From positions 1 to 64,000 of the forward strand of contig JANRBR010000018.1 of NCBI GenBank assembly GCA_030727405.1: DNA of 64,000 bases, given 5' to 3'. The stretch is from Crocinitomicaceae bacterium. Lineage in GTDB: Bacteria > Bacteroidota > Bacteroidia > Flavobacteriales_D > Crocinitomicaceae. The position numbers and the translations under genes were made by a program. Position 1 is the first letter of the stretch, and each line of letters starts with the position of its first letter. Positions 1 through 9,070 of this stretch are shown here, one piece after another. The notes beneath the pieces are model-generated. The model was not told the DNA's origin. It ran no database searches and saw nothing but the letters and a program-made list of their open reading frames with translations.

Positions 1-2824
1 CATCAGACTGAATGGCCAAGGGATTTTCACCATATTGGCTGAAGCGATTTCGAAGGCTGAAAGAAGAGTTTTCTGAAAGGATGTCCTCATTCGTAAAGAC
101 ATATTCCTTTGAATTCAAGCTTGCTTCCTTGAATTCTATGATGCCATTTCCTGTCATTCCTTTTTTATCCAAAAGAATCGTCCCGTTCATGGCTACATTT
201 TCCTTAAACATTTGTAATGGATTTTGTCCATAACTGGAAACTTTCATAAGGGCTTTTCGAGGTTGGTAAGAGATCATAGCTTGCTCAGAATGAACAACCG
301 GATACCTTACCCCTGTTCCAAGTTCTTTGTTATCAAAGACTGCTAATCCAATGGTTGAATCTGGCAAAAACGTTAGCTTTTTTGAAACAGATACAGATTG
401 AAGGAAGTTAATGGTTCCTGTGCCTTGCAAACCATTATTGGAAAGGAAAATTTTGTTTTGATATTTCGTGTCCGTTTCATAAAAGGGATATCCTTCTGCG
501 GGTGCTTGAGCAACAAAACCGAAGGAATAATCGTTCATGATTTTTAATGGCTCTGGAATTTTAGGGAAAATTCCAGCTGAATTTAGACTGCCCTCAAAAC
601 GCAGACTCGCTTCAGAAAAATTATCCAAACTATCCAACTCAAAAGGAGATATGGCATAATAAAAACGTGTGCTATCATAGGCGCCTTTCAAGATGTCCTT
701 TGAATTGTAATAAACCTTCGATTCAGCAATTGATTTCAAAATGGGAAACTGATGGTTGGATGCTTTTATTCCCGACTTTGAATGGGAATCATCGATCTGT
801 AGTTCACCTTTGATGTTTTTAATCGTACTAAACATATAGATGCGCTCTGTTCCATCTTCCTTTCGCAATGGAATGACTCTTAGGCTAGCTTCATCCGTTG
901 ACAAAAGGTTTATTTTAAATGCTTCGTAGTCAAATTTAGAAAAGTTCGTATGCAACTCCAGTTTCCCAGCTACCAACCATCCACGGAATCCCATGTCCCT
1001 GTTTTTATACATGGTCACATGGTTCGAATCCGGGTAGATCGTCGTCTGCTGCACTTGAGATAAGGCGACTGCATCAATTTGATTTAAGCGCATTTCATTC
1101 AAATCCAACTGTATCTCAGCATATGCTTTTGTTCCGCGCTTTTCCTTGTTTCTCAATTCCATATTACGAGCCATTTCACTCAGATATGCATCCGCTGCAA
1201 TTTGTTCTTTCGTTTCCCGCATGGTTTGGGGACGCAAATCGGAAAGAATATTGATGTTATCATAATCGTTTTCACCGGAACTTGCTGCCGCATACGCCAA
1301 AAGCTTGGGTGAAATCACCACTTTTCTTGCCTCACCATCCAATGTTAAAAAGTCAAAAGAAGCCATATCCACCAACAAAGGTTTCGACTGATCGATGGTC
1401 TTTTTCAAAACATTGGCAACTTCACCTTCCGTCAATTCCATTCGATTAACTTTATTCACCAAGGATGCAATTTGCACAAAGGGATGAATGGCACCAATGC
1501 TTTGAAATTTAGCATAAATGGCAGGATCATAAAAATTCATGGATTGAAAACTTGCCTTTTTTTGTTCCTGAGCAGTCCCAACTTCATAAGTAAAATACGG
1601 ATTAGGCGTTCCGAATTCCCAAGTCAGTACTGGAGCGAAAACGTATACTTGAAAATAAGAATCAATGAACGGCACATATTCAGTGCCCTTTTTAATGGCA
1701 TTGATGGTGATTTCCTTGTTCTGTTCATTCAAGGTAAAGAAACAAGATTGAATCATTAACGAATCACCCGACTTGTAAAGCATTTTTGCCTTAGCGTTTC
1801 GCGAAATGATTTGTTGAGGATTCATTTCAAAATAAATGGAACTGATTTCAAACAGTGGAGCATTTTGACGTTTGAAAATAATTTTAGCTGGTTTATCTGA
1901 CGTTCCCCTACCGATAAAGTCTGGACCCTCCAAGGTAAATCCACCATCGTAGTCCATTTGATCGCGAAGGTTTAGAATTTTTAATCGTTTCTCGAAGGAA
2001 TTGAACTGCGGAGATTTCTCTCCCTCTCCTAAATCCAAACTTGTCAAGTCTTGAAGCCTCCCTAAAATAGGGGTTTTAAAATAGGGCGTTGTTAATTCAA
2101 CCGTGTCGACCTTTAATTTGGCAGTTGAAAAATCACATTTGTAAGACCGAAGATTGGCGAAGGTTTCGGATTTCGAGAACTTTACTTTTTCCCAGGTGAC
2201 GATTCCCTTGGAAGCTTGCCATTTGTTTTGAATGACATCAAAGTACCCAGTCGTTCCATAAATGACAATAGAATCTTCCAATTTCTGGTTGCCATTGTAC
2301 TTTAAACATTTTAGATCGATACCTGTCGCTTTTATTTTCAACGTTTTTCCTTCCTCCCATGCTAATTGCCCTTTGGAATAGGTCCAACGGTAATCCGGTT
2401 CTCGATAGAACGAACCATACCTAAAAAAATTAGCGGAGAATTTCAAAAAAGCCGTCAACTCTTCACCTGGTTCTTTTGCGTAGTCATCCACATACTTAAA
2501 CCAAGGATTCACCAAGTCGCTTTGACATTTATTTTCTACTAGATAAATGCTAGCAATCATGTAATGGTAAATTTCAGGATACAGCGGAATTTCTTTCTCT
2601 GCATACTTATTGCACTGATCAACCAAGCGATGAAACTGGGTTTCATTCAACAAGCTTCCTTTTATTCTTTGAGGCAAATCTTCCTTTAAAAAGGGAACCG
2701 CATCGTCGTCTAGGATCAATTTTTGCCATTCCTTCACAAATTTATCCCGTTCTTTTGGGAACGTTTGTGCCGTACTATTCGCAGCAAACAAACATAAAAA
2801 GAAGATTGAAAATACTAACCTCAT
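1..2824 (-). CDS. Very large secreted protein of unknown function (partial, C-terminus beyond left edge)
   Basis: An open frame of 941 codons without a stop runs from an ATG at 2824 off the left edge. The N-terminus (MRLVFSIFFLCLFAANSTAQ) is a typical Sec signal peptide, so the mature protein is periplasmic or at the surface. After it come a helical segment (residues ~20-130) and then many beta-rich stretches dense in Asp, Lys, Phe and Tyr. I recognise no catalytic motif. The gene starts 2 nt after the prmA stop, so it is probably the third gene of a tpiA-prmA operon. I do not know the family; size and composition suggest a large envelope protein of Flavobacteriales. Coding and secretion are well supported; function is open. 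Confidence 0.85.
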   Translation of the reverse strand, partial: MRLVFSIFFLCLFAANSTAQTFPKERDKFVKEWQKLILDDDAVPFLKEDLPQRIKGSLLNETQFHRLVDQCNKYAEKEIPLYPEIYHYMIASIYLVENKCQSDLVNPWFKYVDDYAKEPGEELTAFLKFSANFFRYGSFYREPDYRWTYSKGQLAWEEGKTLKIKATGIDLKCLKYNGNQKLEDSIVIYGTTGYFDVIQNKWQASKGIVTWEKVKFSKSETFANLRSYKCDFSTAKLKVDTVELTTPYFKTPILGRLQDLTSLDLGEGEKSPQFNSFEKRLKILNLRDQMDYDGGFTLEGPDFIGRGTSDKPAKIIFKRQNAPLFEISSIYFEMNPQQIISRNAKAKMLYKSGDSLMIQSCFFTLNEQNKEITINAIKKGTEYVPFIDSYFQVYVFAPVLTWEFGTPNPYFTYEVGTAQEQKKASFQSMNFYDPAIYAKFQSIGAIHPFVQIASLVNKVNRMELTEGEVANVLKKTIDQSKPLLVDMASFDFLTLDGEARKVVISPKLLAYAAASSGENDYDNINILSDLRPQTMRETKEQIAADAYLSEMARNMELRNKEKRGTKAYAEIQLDLNEMRLNQIDAVALSQVQQTTIYPDSNHVTMYKNRDMGFRGWLVAGKLELHTNFSKFDYEAFKINLLSTDEASLRVIPLRKEDGTERIYMFSTIKNIKGELQIDDSHSKSGIKASNHQFPILKSIAESKVYYNSKDILKGAYDSTRFYYAISPFELDSLDNFSEASLRFEGSLNSAGIFPKIPEPLKIMNDYSFGFVAQAPAEGYPFYETDTKYQNKIFLSNNGLQGTGTINFLQSVSVSKKLTFLPDSTIGLAVFDNKELGTGVRYPVVHSEQAMISYQPRKALMKVSSYGQNPLQMFKENVAMNGTILLDKKGMTGNGIIEFKEASLNSKEYVFTNEDILSENSSFSLRNRFSQYGENPLAIQSD

Positions 2825-2826
2825 TG

Positions 2827-3663
2827 CTATTTTTTAAATATTAAAACCGCCCAACCTTCACGTTCGAATTGTGCAACTTCAGTCAACTTCAAACTCAATG
2901 CCAACTTTTTTAATTCTTCTGTATCCGACACAAAAAAACCACTAAGCAATAATTTTGCATCCCTGTTCATTCGGTTAACATAGGTTTCTAATTGGGACTT
3001 TAGCACGTTTTTATTAATGTTGGCCAAGATGAAATCAAATCCTTCCATTGGAATTTCTTCTACCCCACCATGAATTGAAGTGATTTTTTGACACGCATTT
3101 CTAAGCGCATTTTCCCGGCAATTTTCAGCGGACCATTCCTCAATATCAATGGCAATGATATCGGTTGCTCCTCGTTTTTCTGCTAAAATCGCTAACACTC
3201 CTGTTCCACTCCCCATGTCCAAAACGCGTTTTCCTTCGAAATCCATCTCCATCATGGAGGAGCACATTAAATGCGTCGTTTGATGGTGTCCTGTTCCAAA
3301 AGACATTTTTGGTTCAATGACAATTTCGATGCCAGAAAAATCATCCAAATCATGAAACGGTGCTACCACTCGAATGTCCTCTCCAATAAACACTGGGTCG
3401 AATTGTGCTTCCCATTCCGCATTCCAATTTTGCTGTGGAATCAACTTTAGTTCGAACGATTGAATCTGTTCATGCTCTTGATTTATTCCATCAAACAATT
3501 GTTGCAGCGCTTCGCCGTCAAATGCTTCTTGTTGGATATAGGCTTTCACTAATGGAGTCTCCACATGAAAACTTTCGAATTCAAGATCCGCTAGATAGGC
3601 CACTATAATATCGTTCCATCCGTCGAAATCAGATAATTCAACGGTTAATTCGTAATAATTCAT
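2827..3663 (-). CDS. prmA: Ribosomal protein L11 methyltransferase PrmA
   Basis: A 278-residue SAM-dependent methyltransferase of the PrmA family, which trimethylates lysines and the N-terminus of ribosomal protein L11. The SAM motif I (VLDMGSGTGVLAILA) lies in the C-terminal half, followed by an acidic motif (IIAIDIEEWSAENC) and a motif IV-like stretch (DFILANINKNVL). The N-terminal part (MNYYELTVEL) is the usual L11-recognition ferredoxin-like domain. I chose the ATG at 3663: it overlaps the tpiA stop as ATGA and gives the normal N-terminus, while the longer frame reads through the end of tpiA. Translation is probably coupled to tpiA. Confidence 0.96.
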   Translation of the reverse strand: MNYYELTVELSDFDGWNDIIVAYLADLEFESFHVETPLVKAYIQQEAFDGEALQQLFDGINQEHEQIQSFELKLIPQQNWNAEWEAQFDPVFIGEDIRVVAPFHDLDDFSGIEIVIEPKMSFGTGHHQTTHLMCSSMMEMDFEGKRVLDMGSGTGVLAILAEKRGATDIIAIDIEEWSAENCRENALRNACQKITSIHGGVEEIPMEGFDFILANINKNVLKSQLETYVNRMNRDAKLLLSGFFVSDTEELKKLALSLKLTEVAQFEREGWAVLIFKK

Positions 3664-4403
3664 TGTAAAAAGCTTGCTAGTTGAAGAAAATGTGTTGCGT
3701 TTAACGAGGCGCCCCCGATGAGTCCACCGTTGACTTCTGGACAAGAAAAGATGCTTTCTGCATTTTCTGCATTTACACTTCCTCCATACAAGATAGGGAC
3801 ATTCCTGCCCTGCTCGCCAAAAAATTCCATCAACATAGACCTAATGAAAGCATGCACTTCGGTGATTTGATGAGTATCCGCGTTTTGACCCGTTCCAATC
3901 GCCCATATTGGCTCGTAGGCAATCGTAAGCAGTTCGAGTTGTTCCGGCTTCATTTGACCCAGCAAACCTGACAACTGCTCACGAATCAAGTGTAAATGTT
4001 CACCTACATTTCTCAAGTCCTCGTTTTCACCACAACAAAAGATAAACGAAAAAGAATTCCGGCAACAAGCTTCCACTTTTCCCAATAATAACGCATCCGT
4101 TTCATTAAAAATAGTTCTGCGTTCGCTATGTCCAATTAAAACAGATTGCGCTCCAATACTTTTCAATTGTGGGATGGAAATTTCACCCGTAAATGCGCCT
4201 AAGTCCATGCTATGCACATTTTGAGCACCCACATGAATCGCTTTGCGATCGGTTAATTGCTGGATATAAATTGATGGCGCATACAGTCGATATTCTAACT
4301 CAGCATACAATCTATTTGCTTCGCTAAAATTGGTGATCCACTCCTGAGCATCAGCTGCAGACAAATTCATTTTCCAATTTGCCGCAAGGATTTTCTTTCT
4401 CAT
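3660..4403 (-). CDS. tpiA: Triosephosphate isomerase
   Basis: A full-length 247-residue TIM barrel that interconverts dihydroxyacetone phosphate and glyceraldehyde 3-phosphate in glycolysis. The catalytic residues are visible: Lys11 in NWKMN, His92 in IGHSERR and the base Glu164 in YEPIWAIGTG, which also begins the flexible loop 6. The phosphate-binding YGGSV lies at 206-210, followed by the GGLIGGASL end motif. It is the first gene of a tight group with prmA and the large secreted protein. I found no exact TAnnTTTG element in the short gap upstream. Confidence 0.98.
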   Translation of the reverse strand: MRKKILAANWKMNLSAADAQEWITNFSEANRLYAELEYRLYAPSIYIQQLTDRKAIHVGAQNVHSMDLGAFTGEISIPQLKSIGAQSVLIGHSERRTIFNETDALLLGKVEACCRNSFSFIFCCGENEDLRNVGEHLHLIREQLSGLLGQMKPEQLELLTIAYEPIWAIGTGQNADTHQITEVHAFIRSMLMEFFGEQGRNVPILYGGSVNAENAESIFSCPEVNGGLIGGASLNATHFLQLASFLQ

Positions 4404-4463
4404 GCTCGAAAATAGTCATAATTCATGAATTTGAGCCGAAAAACAAACGGAAAAAGGCTTGGT

Positions 4464-5525
4464 TTACTTCTTTAATTTTTGGAGCTGAAGCTTTAAATCT
4501 TTGACGCTGAATTTGTGTGGACCTTCTGTTCCTTCATAGAATTTCATCACATTTCCATTCCATAAATAACATACTCCTGGAACATTTTTCTCGTTTCCAA
4601 TAGCATTCCAAAACTCGATGATTTCAATCACCTTATAAGGATAGCTTGCGCCGGCAAATTTGAAGAAATTCGGGATTTCCTCAGGGGCTTCATCCATAAA
4701 CAAAATCTGTAACTCAGGAAACTCAGGATTTCCCTTTCGCATTTCTGTTAATTCCTTCGCAGTTGCTTGACAATGTTCACAAGAAGGTGCGAAAAAACAA
4801 AGTAGTTTCTTTCCTTGATCAATGTTGGCATAGTATTTTGCAAATCCCGATTTCTTTTGCTTCGGACCAATTGGTTTCTCTTTGACATCTGTGGTGTCAA
4901 TTGCTGTAGCGGTTGCAATGGAATCTGGTGTGACTATTGCTTTTACCTGATCTACAGGCTGATCCATTTGAGGAGCACTGACTGCCTCTGTGCTTTTTTT
5001 AAAAAGCGGAACTATCATGAACATGGCTAAAATACAAGCGGTTACAATATTTGACATAGCTAAATAATTAGATTTTTTTGGTAATACTTCGTCCAATTTC
5101 CACACCAGCACGACAAGTAAGCCGATGGAAAGAACGTTTTTCATCAATGCTTGAGCAGGTGTCATGGGTAATAAACTACCGAAACATCCGCAATTCCCCA
5201 CATTCCCTTTTGTAATGATTTCGATGGTCAAATGAATACAAAACACGGACAACATTAAAATAATGGAAGGAATCACCCATTTCTTAAGATTAAAAGGAAA
5301 TAAAAGTAAAAAACCTAAGGCAAATTCAATACCGATTAAGGTCCGAGAGAAGTACTTGGCCAATAATTCCGAAAAACCCATGGGATACAACTGTTGCACC
5401 TCAAAGGTAGAAATCGTTCCATACATCGATGGATCAGGAAATATTTTCCCGAGAGCAGAAACTAAGAAAAGTCCAGCAACAATGATGCGAATGGACCAAG
5501 AACTGATGTTAGGCGATTTATTCAT
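4464..5525 (-). CDS. MauE/DoxX-type membrane protein fused to a thioredoxin-like domain
   Basis: A 353-residue inner-membrane protein. Residues ~10-165 hold four to five hydrophobic segments of the MauE/DoxX type with the characteristic NCGCFG motif after the third. A further TM (~160-175) leads to a linker rich in Thr, Asp and Lys, then a periplasmic thioredoxin-like domain with a CEHC active site (FFAPSCEHCQATAKEL, ~248). MauE-type proteins are thought to handle disulfide or quinone redox chemistry; substrate unknown. From memory, a protein of this architecture commonly sits beside tpiA and a DUF1599 gene in Bacteroidota, as here. A one-mismatch promoter-like element (TACATTTA on the minus strand, 5541-5548) precedes the ATG. 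Confidence 0.85.
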   Translation of the reverse strand: MNKSPNISSWSIRIIVAGLFLVSALGKIFPDPSMYGTISTFEVQQLYPMGFSELLAKYFSRTLIGIEFALGFLLLFPFNLKKWVIPSIILMLSVFCIHLTIEIITKGNVGNCGCFGSLLPMTPAQALMKNVLSIGLLVVLVWKLDEVLPKKSNYLAMSNIVTACILAMFMIVPLFKKSTEAVSAPQMDQPVDQVKAIVTPDSIATATAIDTTDVKEKPIGPKQKKSGFAKYYANIDQGKKLLCFFAPSCEHCQATAKELTEMRKGNPEFPELQILFMDEAPEEIPNFFKFAGASYPYKVIEIIEFWNAIGNEKNVPGVCYLWNGNVMKFYEGTEGPHKFSVKDLKLQLQKLKK

Positions 5526-5594
5526 AGCGACGATTTTTGATAAATGTAGATGAACATCTTTTTCGAGAATCAGAATTAACAGCCTTTTAACAAA

Positions 5595-6128
5595 TTACTG
5601 CAAGTGAATCAATGCAAATACACTGTAATTCAGCATATCGAAATAATTGCCTTCAACACCTTCTGAGGCAAGTGTTAGTCCTGCATTATCCTCAATTTGT
5701 TTGATGCGTAGTACTTTGGAAAGAATCAAATCAGTGAGTGAACTAACCCGCATATCGCGCCAAGCCTCACCATAATCATGGTTCTTTTTTTCCATTAATT
5801 CAAATGCTTCTTTTTCCACGATTCGGTACGCAACGATTGCTTCATCCACGCTCATGTCGTCGTTGATCTTTGCTTCATGACGCAACTGAATGATGGCCAT
5901 AATGCAATAATTAACAATGGCCATAAACGCATCTTCAAAGGACTCACCGACTTTATTTTCACCGGTTTCTTGAATGGTTCGAATGCGCTGTGCTTTGATG
6001 AAAATTTGATCAGTCAAAGAACTCGGACGTAAAATCCGCCATGAAGGACCATAATCATGAGATTTTTTTTCAAAGACCTCTCTGCAAACATTCATTACAT
6101 TTGTGTATTCAAGTGTAGTTTTTTCCAT
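5595..6128 (-). CDS. DUF1599 protein with two tandem domain copies
   Basis: A 177-residue soluble protein of the DUF1599 family (nucleotide-modification-associated domain 1). The domain occurs twice: EKKSHDYGPSWRILRPSSLTD around residues 20-40 and EKKNHDYGEAWRDMRVSSLTD around 105-125, each followed by an alpha-helical stretch ending in a hydrophobic helix (AIVNYCIMAIIQL; MLNYSVFALIHL). The biochemical role is unknown; the name comes from domain context in nucleotide or base-modification systems. I chose the ATG at 6128 because upstream residues are the antisense of folP and do not resemble the family. It is divergent from folP with only 9 nt between the two start codons. Confidence 0.88.
   Translation of the reverse strand: MEKTTLEYTNVMNVCREVFEKKSHDYGPSWRILRPSSLTDQIFIKAQRIRTIQETGENKVGESFEDAFMAIVNYCIMAIIQLRHEAKINDDMSVDEAIVAYRIVEKEAFELMEKKNHDYGEAWRDMRVSSLTDLILSKVLRIKQIEDNAGLTLASEGVEGNYFDMLNYSVFALIHLQ
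6096..6103 (+). promoter_or_regulatory. Candidate -7 element for folP
   Basis: TACATTTG is an exact match to the Bacteroidota -7 consensus TAnnTTTG, 34 nt before the folP ATG. It lies inside the divergent DUF1599 coding region. No clear -33 TTG is visible. Confidence 0.5.
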
Positions 6129-6137
6129 GGATTCAAT

Positions 6138-6989
6138 ATGACAACAAACACATCTTTTCGCTTCAGTCGTTTTATTCGCATAAAAGGACACCTTCACGAT
6201 TTCAGCAACCCAAAGATAATGGGAATTCTGAACATGACACCAGATTCGTTCTTCGAAAAGAGTAGAAAAACATTTGGTGCTGAGTTGATGGAAGTTGTGC
6301 AAAACATGGTAAACGAAGGAATGGACATCCTCGATGTAGGTGCAAGCAGCACTCGACCTGGTGCTCAACCACCAAGTGCTTCCGAGGAATTGGGTCGATT
6401 GCAGGAAGTGATTCCTTTTTTAAGAAAAGCCTTTCCAGATTTACTTCTATCTATTGATACATTCCACAGTGAGGTTGCTTCATTTGCTTTGAATGAAGGA
6501 TTCGATTTAGTCAATGACATTTCGGGAGGACAATTTGACGATCAATTATTGGAAACGGTAGCAACGCACAAAGCCGCTTATGTCCTAACTTACCATCGCG
6601 GGAGCAAAGCAAATAGCAGTGAATCTCATGTGAAAGATCACCTCATGATGGATGCCTTGCGTTACTTCTCGGAAAAAATCACCCTGTTGGAACAAAAGGG
6701 AATTTTAAACGTCATCCTCGATCCAGGATTTGGATTCGGGAAGTCACTTGAAGAAAATTACGAACTCATTCGTTCGTTTGACTTGCTTCATGTATTTGAA
6801 AAACCGATTTTAATTGGGGTCTCAAGAAAAACTATGATACGCGAAGTGCTTGCTGTTGACACAGAAAATGCACTAAATGGCACCAGTGTATTACATACCC
6901 TTTTGTATGCTAAAAATGCACATGTCTTTAGGGTTCATGATGTCAAAGAAATGAATGAAGTGAGGGCATTGATGAAGGCAAGTCTGTAA
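6138..6989 (+). CDS. folP: Dihydropteroate synthase
   Basis: A 283-residue TIM-barrel enzyme that condenses 6-hydroxymethyl-dihydropterin diphosphate with p-aminobenzoate in folate synthesis. Family motifs appear in order: MGILNMTPDSF (~28-38, pterin and pyrophosphate loop), DVGASSTRPGA (~72), a Ser-Ile-Asp-Thr stretch (~115), NDISGG (~133), DPGFGFGKS (~198) and the terminal RVHDV (~264). The ATG at 6138 gives the usual short N-terminus before the first motif; the longer frame upstream is the reverse of DUF1599. Confidence 0.97.
   Translation: MTTNTSFRFSRFIRIKGHLHDFSNPKIMGILNMTPDSFFEKSRKTFGAELMEVVQNMVNEGMDILDVGASSTRPGAQPPSASEELGRLQEVIPFLRKAFPDLLLSIDTFHSEVASFALNEGFDLVNDISGGQFDDQLLETVATHKAAYVLTYHRGSKANSSESHVKDHLMMDALRYFSEKITLLEQKGILNVILDPGFGFGKSLEENYELIRSFDLLHVFEKPILIGVSRKTMIREVLAVDTENALNGTSVLHTLLYAKNAHVFRVHDVKEMNEVRALMKASL
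6211..6218 (-). promoter_or_regulatory. Candidate -7 element for the DUF1599 gene
   Basis: On the minus strand this reads TATCTTTG, an exact TAnnTTTG match, 82 nt upstream of the DUF1599 ATG and inside folP. The distance is long, so this is a weaker call than the others. Confidence 0.3.
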
Positions 6990-7053
6990 ATCTTTATTAT
7001 ATTGAAACTTTTTTGCTTACTTTCGTATTATTGAATAAACTATTTCAAAATTT

Positions 7054-8010
7054 ATGAAATCAATTTTCCTCTTTGCAGCATTGTGTTTCTCGCAATTATT
7101 ATTTGCACAAGCACCGAGTGCAAACTTCACCATTTCCGATGAAGATTTAATTCTTTGTGAAGGTGATTGCATTTATGTGACCAATAATTCAACAGGCAGT
7201 GACCTGACATACTTATGGTCCTTTCAAGGTGCTACGCCCGCAACCTATGTTGGACAAAATCCGGGTCCAGTTTGTTTTCCAATTACAAGTGGTTCGACGC
7301 CTTACGCCATCACTTTAGTTGTAACAAACCCACAAAACGTTACAAGTACAATCACTCAGTTCGTTACCGTAAACGAAACACCTACAATGAACTTAACGTT
7401 ATCGGATACAACAGGTGGAGCGTACGTTGAAATCAATGACACCACGATAAACATGTATCAAAATGCCTATTTGTTCGCGGAAGGAACGCCAGCTGGAGGA
7501 AATTTGTATTGGTATCCAAGTGGAGTTATGTCAGATAGTATTTTAGGATGCTCACCATGTATTGCTGGTGATTCATTAACTGTTAATCCATTTTTCACCA
7601 CGAACTACGTAGCGACCTATACATTGAATGGTTGTTCTGTATCAGATACGGTTTTGGTAACTGTTAATTTCGCCACACAAGTATTGATTGAATTGCCGAA
7701 TTCGTTTTCACCAAATGAAGATGGAGAGAATGATTTCTTTAGGGTCTTAACAAATGTGGATGAGGATCAAAACTTCACAAACAATGCCAATAATGGTTTT
7801 GTGGAAGGTGGAGCAATCGCTGAAATTGACTTACGCGTTTACAACCGTTATGGTCAAATGGTTTTCAGAACAACGAATCCTCATGAGGGATGGGATGGAA
7901 CATTTAAAGGAAAACCTTTAAATCCTGCCACATATACCTACATTATGAACTTCCGCACCATCGATGGTCGCTCAGGCGATCGTTCAGGAAACGTTACTTT
8001 ATTTAGATGA
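7054..8010 (+). CDS. T9SS type B sorting-domain protein with PKD-like domain
   Basis: A 318-residue secreted protein. A signal peptide (FLFAALCFSQLLFAQ) is followed by a PKD/Ig-like module (SNFTISDEDLILCEGDC... YLWSFQGATP) and a second Ig-like stretch (~115-215). The C-terminal ~90 residues are a gliding-motility-associated (CHU_C, type B) T9SS signal: SFSPNEDGENDFF, VYNRYGQMVF, GWDGTFKGKPL and a final basic strand. Such domains direct export through the outer membrane by the type IX system. The stop overlaps the start of the PorP/SprF gene as ATGA, so the two are translationally coupled and likely act as a cargo with its dedicated partner. Confidence 0.92.
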   Translation: MKSIFLFAALCFSQLLFAQAPSANFTISDEDLILCEGDCIYVTNNSTGSDLTYLWSFQGATPATYVGQNPGPVCFPITSGSTPYAITLVVTNPQNVTSTITQFVTVNETPTMNLTLSDTTGGAYVEINDTTINMYQNAYLFAEGTPAGGNLYWYPSGVMSDSILGCSPCIAGDSLTVNPFFTTNYVATYTLNGCSVSDTVLVTVNFATQVLIELPNSFSPNEDGENDFFRVLTNVDEDQNFTNNANNGFVEGGAIAEIDLRVYNRYGQMVFRTTNPHEGWDGTFKGKPLNPATYTYIMNFRTIDGRSGDRSGNVTLFR

Positions 8011-9029
8011 TTATTATGAAAAAAATAGTTCTTTTTTCTGCAACTGTCCTTTGTTTTATTCAAGCAAAAGCACAACAAGATAAAAACATTAGCGCGTGGT
8101 ATCAATCCCAGGTTTTATACAACCCAGGAGCTGTAGCAACAGGAGCGGAAGATTATAGCATCTTCACAAACTTCCGTTCGCAATGGTTAACGGTTCAAGA
8201 TAAAGCCATGAGAACAAATACCTTAAATGCCGAATTTAAAATTCGAGATGGCGCGATGAGTAAAAACAGTTTCGGTGTTGGTATTTCTGCCATGAACGAC
8301 CAAACAGGAGATGGGAGTTTTATGACGACAAGTGTATCCATCCCTTTCAACTATACCGTTGCATTGGATCGAAACAACAAATTCTCCATTGGACTTTCTC
8401 CTGGATTCTACCAACAAAGTGTCAATCGAGATAACCAAACTTGGGAAAACGAATGGAATGGACTTGGATTTTTCTCCTCTCCTAATACTGAGTTGAGTCT
8501 TAATAGTTCCTACGCAACAATCGATTTAGGGACCGGAATGTATTACCAACATACAAGCCGTAACAAATCCTCCTTTTATGCTGGATATGCCTTGAATCAC
8601 TTAACTCGTCAAAAAATTGCGTTTTCATTTGGTGGAGACAAGTTATACATGAATATGGTTGTTCAAGCTGGAGCTGATTTGACAACGAAACGCCGCGATT
8701 TCCATGTACAACCGAGCATGATCTTCTTCCGTACAGGACCAAGCTACAACTTTACGGCTGGATGTTCATTTGAACATACCATCAAAGAAGGATCTTCAAT
8801 TACAAACATCAATAAATCTACGAATTTAACGTATGGTGTCTTCTACCGCCATAACGACGCCATTATTGCAACGTTTGGAATGAAAATAAAAGAATTCAAA
8901 TTTGGTTTAGCATTTGATGCGAATTATTCTAAATTAAATCAAGCAACAAGTAGTATTGGAGCCATTGAACTCTATTTCAAATCGCTACTGAACTACAAGA
9001 AATTGAATCACCGAAGCAAATTAAATTAA
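8007..9029 (+). CDS. PorP/SprF family T9SS outer-membrane protein
   Basis: A ~340-residue outer-membrane beta-barrel of the PorP/SprF family. It has a signal peptide (KKIVLFSATVLCFIQAKAQ), then the family's opening (SAWYQSQVLYNPGAVATG) and alternating amphipathic strands to the C-terminus. SprF of Flavobacterium johnsoniae is needed for secretion of the adhesin SprB; paralogues often sit next to a single type B cargo, as here. Two starts are possible: the ATG at 8007, which overlaps the upstream stop, and the ATG at 8016, which gives a canonical MKK signal peptide. A strong terminator follows. Confidence 0.92.
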   Translation: MIIMKKIVLFSATVLCFIQAKAQQDKNISAWYQSQVLYNPGAVATGAEDYSIFTNFRSQWLTVQDKAMRTNTLNAEFKIRDGAMSKNSFGVGISAMNDQTGDGSFMTTSVSIPFNYTVALDRNNKFSIGLSPGFYQQSVNRDNQTWENEWNGLGFFSSPNTELSLNSSYATIDLGTGMYYQHTSRNKSSFYAGYALNHLTRQKIAFSFGGDKLYMNMVVQAGADLTTKRRDFHVQPSMIFFRTGPSYNFTAGCSFEHTIKEGSSITNINKSTNLTYGVFYRHNDAIIATFGMKIKEFKFGLAFDANYSKLNQATSSIGAIELYFKSLLNYKKLNHRSKLN

Positions 9030-9033
9030 TTTG

Positions 9034-9070
9034 AAAAGCCCCTGACAGAAACGACAGGGGCTTTTTTTTT
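9034..9070. terminator. Rho-independent terminator, probably bidirectional
   Basis: The stem AGCCCCTG / CAGGGGCT with a 10-nt loop is followed by an uninterrupted T run on the plus strand; four A precede it. It ends the SprF-like gene and overlaps the stop codon of the convergent deaminase-like gene. Confidence 0.9.

Noticed and set aside
3664-3744. A longer prmA frame starting inside tpiA
   Set aside because: The extra residues are out-of-frame tpiA sequence, and the ATGA overlap at 3660-3663 is the usual coupling arrangement.
6057-6137. A longer folP reading frame starting upstream of 6138
   Set aside because: It reads through the divergent DUF1599 gene and gives an N-terminus unlike any dihydropteroate synthase.
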